From contig JAAZIW010000060.1 in assembly GCA_012800665.1 (NCBI GenBank), forward strand, positions 1 through 6,677: a DNA stretch of 6,677 bases, given 5' to 3'. Positions 5,870 to 6,677 of the stretch are shown here, one piece after another. This DNA is from Rikenellaceae bacterium. GTDB lineage: Bacteria; Bacteroidota; Bacteroidia; Bacteroidales; UBA932. How positions within the stretch are numbered: position 1 is the first letter of the stretch; each line of letters begins with the position of its first letter. The notes beneath the pieces are model-generated. The model was given only the letters and a program-made list of their open reading frames with translations. It did no database searches and was not told where the DNA came from. Both the position numbers and the translations under genes were made by a program.

Positions 5870-6677
5870 TTATATAGTTTTATAAAGAAGGGATGAGTCA
5901 CCGTAGCTCAAGAAGCGAAAATCGTGCCCAAGTGCATAATTATAAATATTTTTCCAATCTCCGCCGACAAAAGCAGATACAAGCAGCAAGAGAGTGCTTT
6001 CCGGCTGATGAAAATTGGTTATCATCATATCCACCACTCTGAACTTGAAACCGGGAACTATTATAATGCGCGTACCTATCTTGAGCTCATTCAGATTATT
6101 GTTCTGCAAATAGGCTATTATCCCATCCAGAGCCTCATCAAGACTATAAGGATAATCTCTTGTATAGGGCGCCCACTGTTCTACATCTTCGGGCTTGCCA
6201 TTCTCCAGACAATCCACACCTATATAGTATAAACTTTCCAAACTGCGGACTGAGGTTGTGCCTACAGCTATAATTTTTTTACCGCTGAATCTCAATTCTT
6301 GCAAGAAATCCAAACTTATCGAAAAAGGTTCGCGATGCATGGGATGTTCGGCAATAAGACTGCTTTTAACGGGGAGGAAAGTGCCTGCACCTACATGGAG
6401 GCAGATGGTTTCTACATTGATGCCGCGTGCCTTTATTGCATCCATAACAGCCTTTGTGAAGTGAAGACCGGCTGTAGGAGCAGCCACAGAGCCTCTGATT
6501 TGAGCATATATTGTTTGATAGCGCTCTTTATCGATGGACTCGGTCTTTCTGTTCAAATAAGGAGGGATGGGCATTTGTCCGCAATACTCCAGGACATTCG
6601 AAAAAGCTTCACCTCCTTTCCAACTGAAGCGCACTTCTCCGGTACGTTCATCACGGGAAAGCAGTTCAGCCTTGAGC
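5870..6677 (-). CDS. queA: QueA, S-adenosylmethionine:tRNA ribosyltransferase-isomerase (5' end outside the window)
   Basis: QueA transfers and isomerises the ribosyl part of S-adenosylmethionine onto preQ1 at tRNA position 34, giving epoxyqueuosine, the precursor of queuosine, in the cytoplasm. The reading frame is open to the right edge; 268 C-terminal residues are visible and roughly the first 90-140 are missing. Counting from the first full codon in the window (6676-6674), landmarks are MPIPPYLNR (35-43), PTAGLHFT (67-74), HVGAGTF (94-100), VGTTSVRSLES (138-148), NFHQPEST (221-228) and FRFLSYGD (253-260). All match the family with no break or frameshift. A GTG at 6634 is inside the conserved part of the protein and is not the start. 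The stop is 2 bp before the acyltransferase ATG. The promoter lies outside the window. Confidence 0.95.
   Translation of the reverse strand, partial: LKAELLSRDERTGEVRFSWKGGEAFSNVLEYCGQMPIPPYLNRKTESIDKERYQTIYAQIRGSVAAPTAGLHFTKAVMDAIKARGINVETICLHVGAGTFLPVKSSLIAEHPMHREPFSISLDFLQELRFSGKKIIAVGTTSVRSLESLYYIGVDCLENGKPEDVEQWAPYTRDYPYSLDEALDGIIAYLQNNNLNELKIGTRIIIVPGFKFRVVDMMITNFHQPESTLLLLVSAFVGGDWKNIYNYALGHDFRFLSYGDSSLLYKTI

Noticed and set aside
5924..6464. Two plus-strand open frames of 68-102 codons opposite queA
   Set aside because: The minus frame carries all the family motifs of QueA, and these are its complement.
1..6677. CRISPR array, defence island, transposon or phage genes, tRNA
   Set aside because: No spaced direct repeats, transposase, terminal inverted repeats, phage proteins or cloverleaf sequence were found. 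The gene content is ordinary envelope and housekeeping.

Overview
The window looks like chromosomal DNA from a member of the Bacteroidetes, most likely Bacteroidales. Evidence: two lipoprotein-type signal peptides, an outer-membrane protein resembling the DUF5723 family, an acyltransferase of a type I associate with Bacteroidetes, start codons without Shine-Dalgarno sequences in AT-rich leaders, and a perfect match to the Bacteroidetes -7 promoter element (TAnnTTTG). I cannot name the genus. I see no rRNA, tRNA, CRISPR array, transposase or phage gene.

Layout. (1) Bases 35-421, minus: a small exported lipoprotein with a single rhodanese domain and an intact CRSGRRS active-site loop. (2) Bases 422-576: a divergent control region of 155 bp with a promoter toward the rhodanese gene, an 18-bp perfect palindrome and a weaker promoter candidate toward the plus-strand genes. 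(3) Bases 577-4628, plus: a two-gene unit. A 569-residue beta-rich lipoprotein of unknown function is followed after 11 bp by a 776-residue outer-membrane barrel protein. The barrel protein carries an unusual C-terminal extension: charged Ala/Lys/Glu helix, Gly/Ala hydrophobic patch, second Ala-rich helix, then a Pro-Glu tail. (4) Bases 4629-4724: a convergent gap with a strong intrinsic terminator. (5) Bases 4725-6677, minus: a PlsC/GPAT-type acyltransferase lying 2 bp downstream of queA, which runs off the right edge.

How they work together. The lipoprotein and barrel protein are probably co-expressed partners at the outer membrane. The barrel's long helical arm and Pro-rich end could reach from the outer membrane across the periplasm, much as TolA or TonB do from the inner membrane. 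QueA (tRNA queuosine synthesis) and the acyltransferase (phospholipid synthesis) are housekeeping genes sharing a transcript with no obvious functional link. The most novel element is the barrel protein's C-terminal architecture. The other points are small regulatory or start-site observations.
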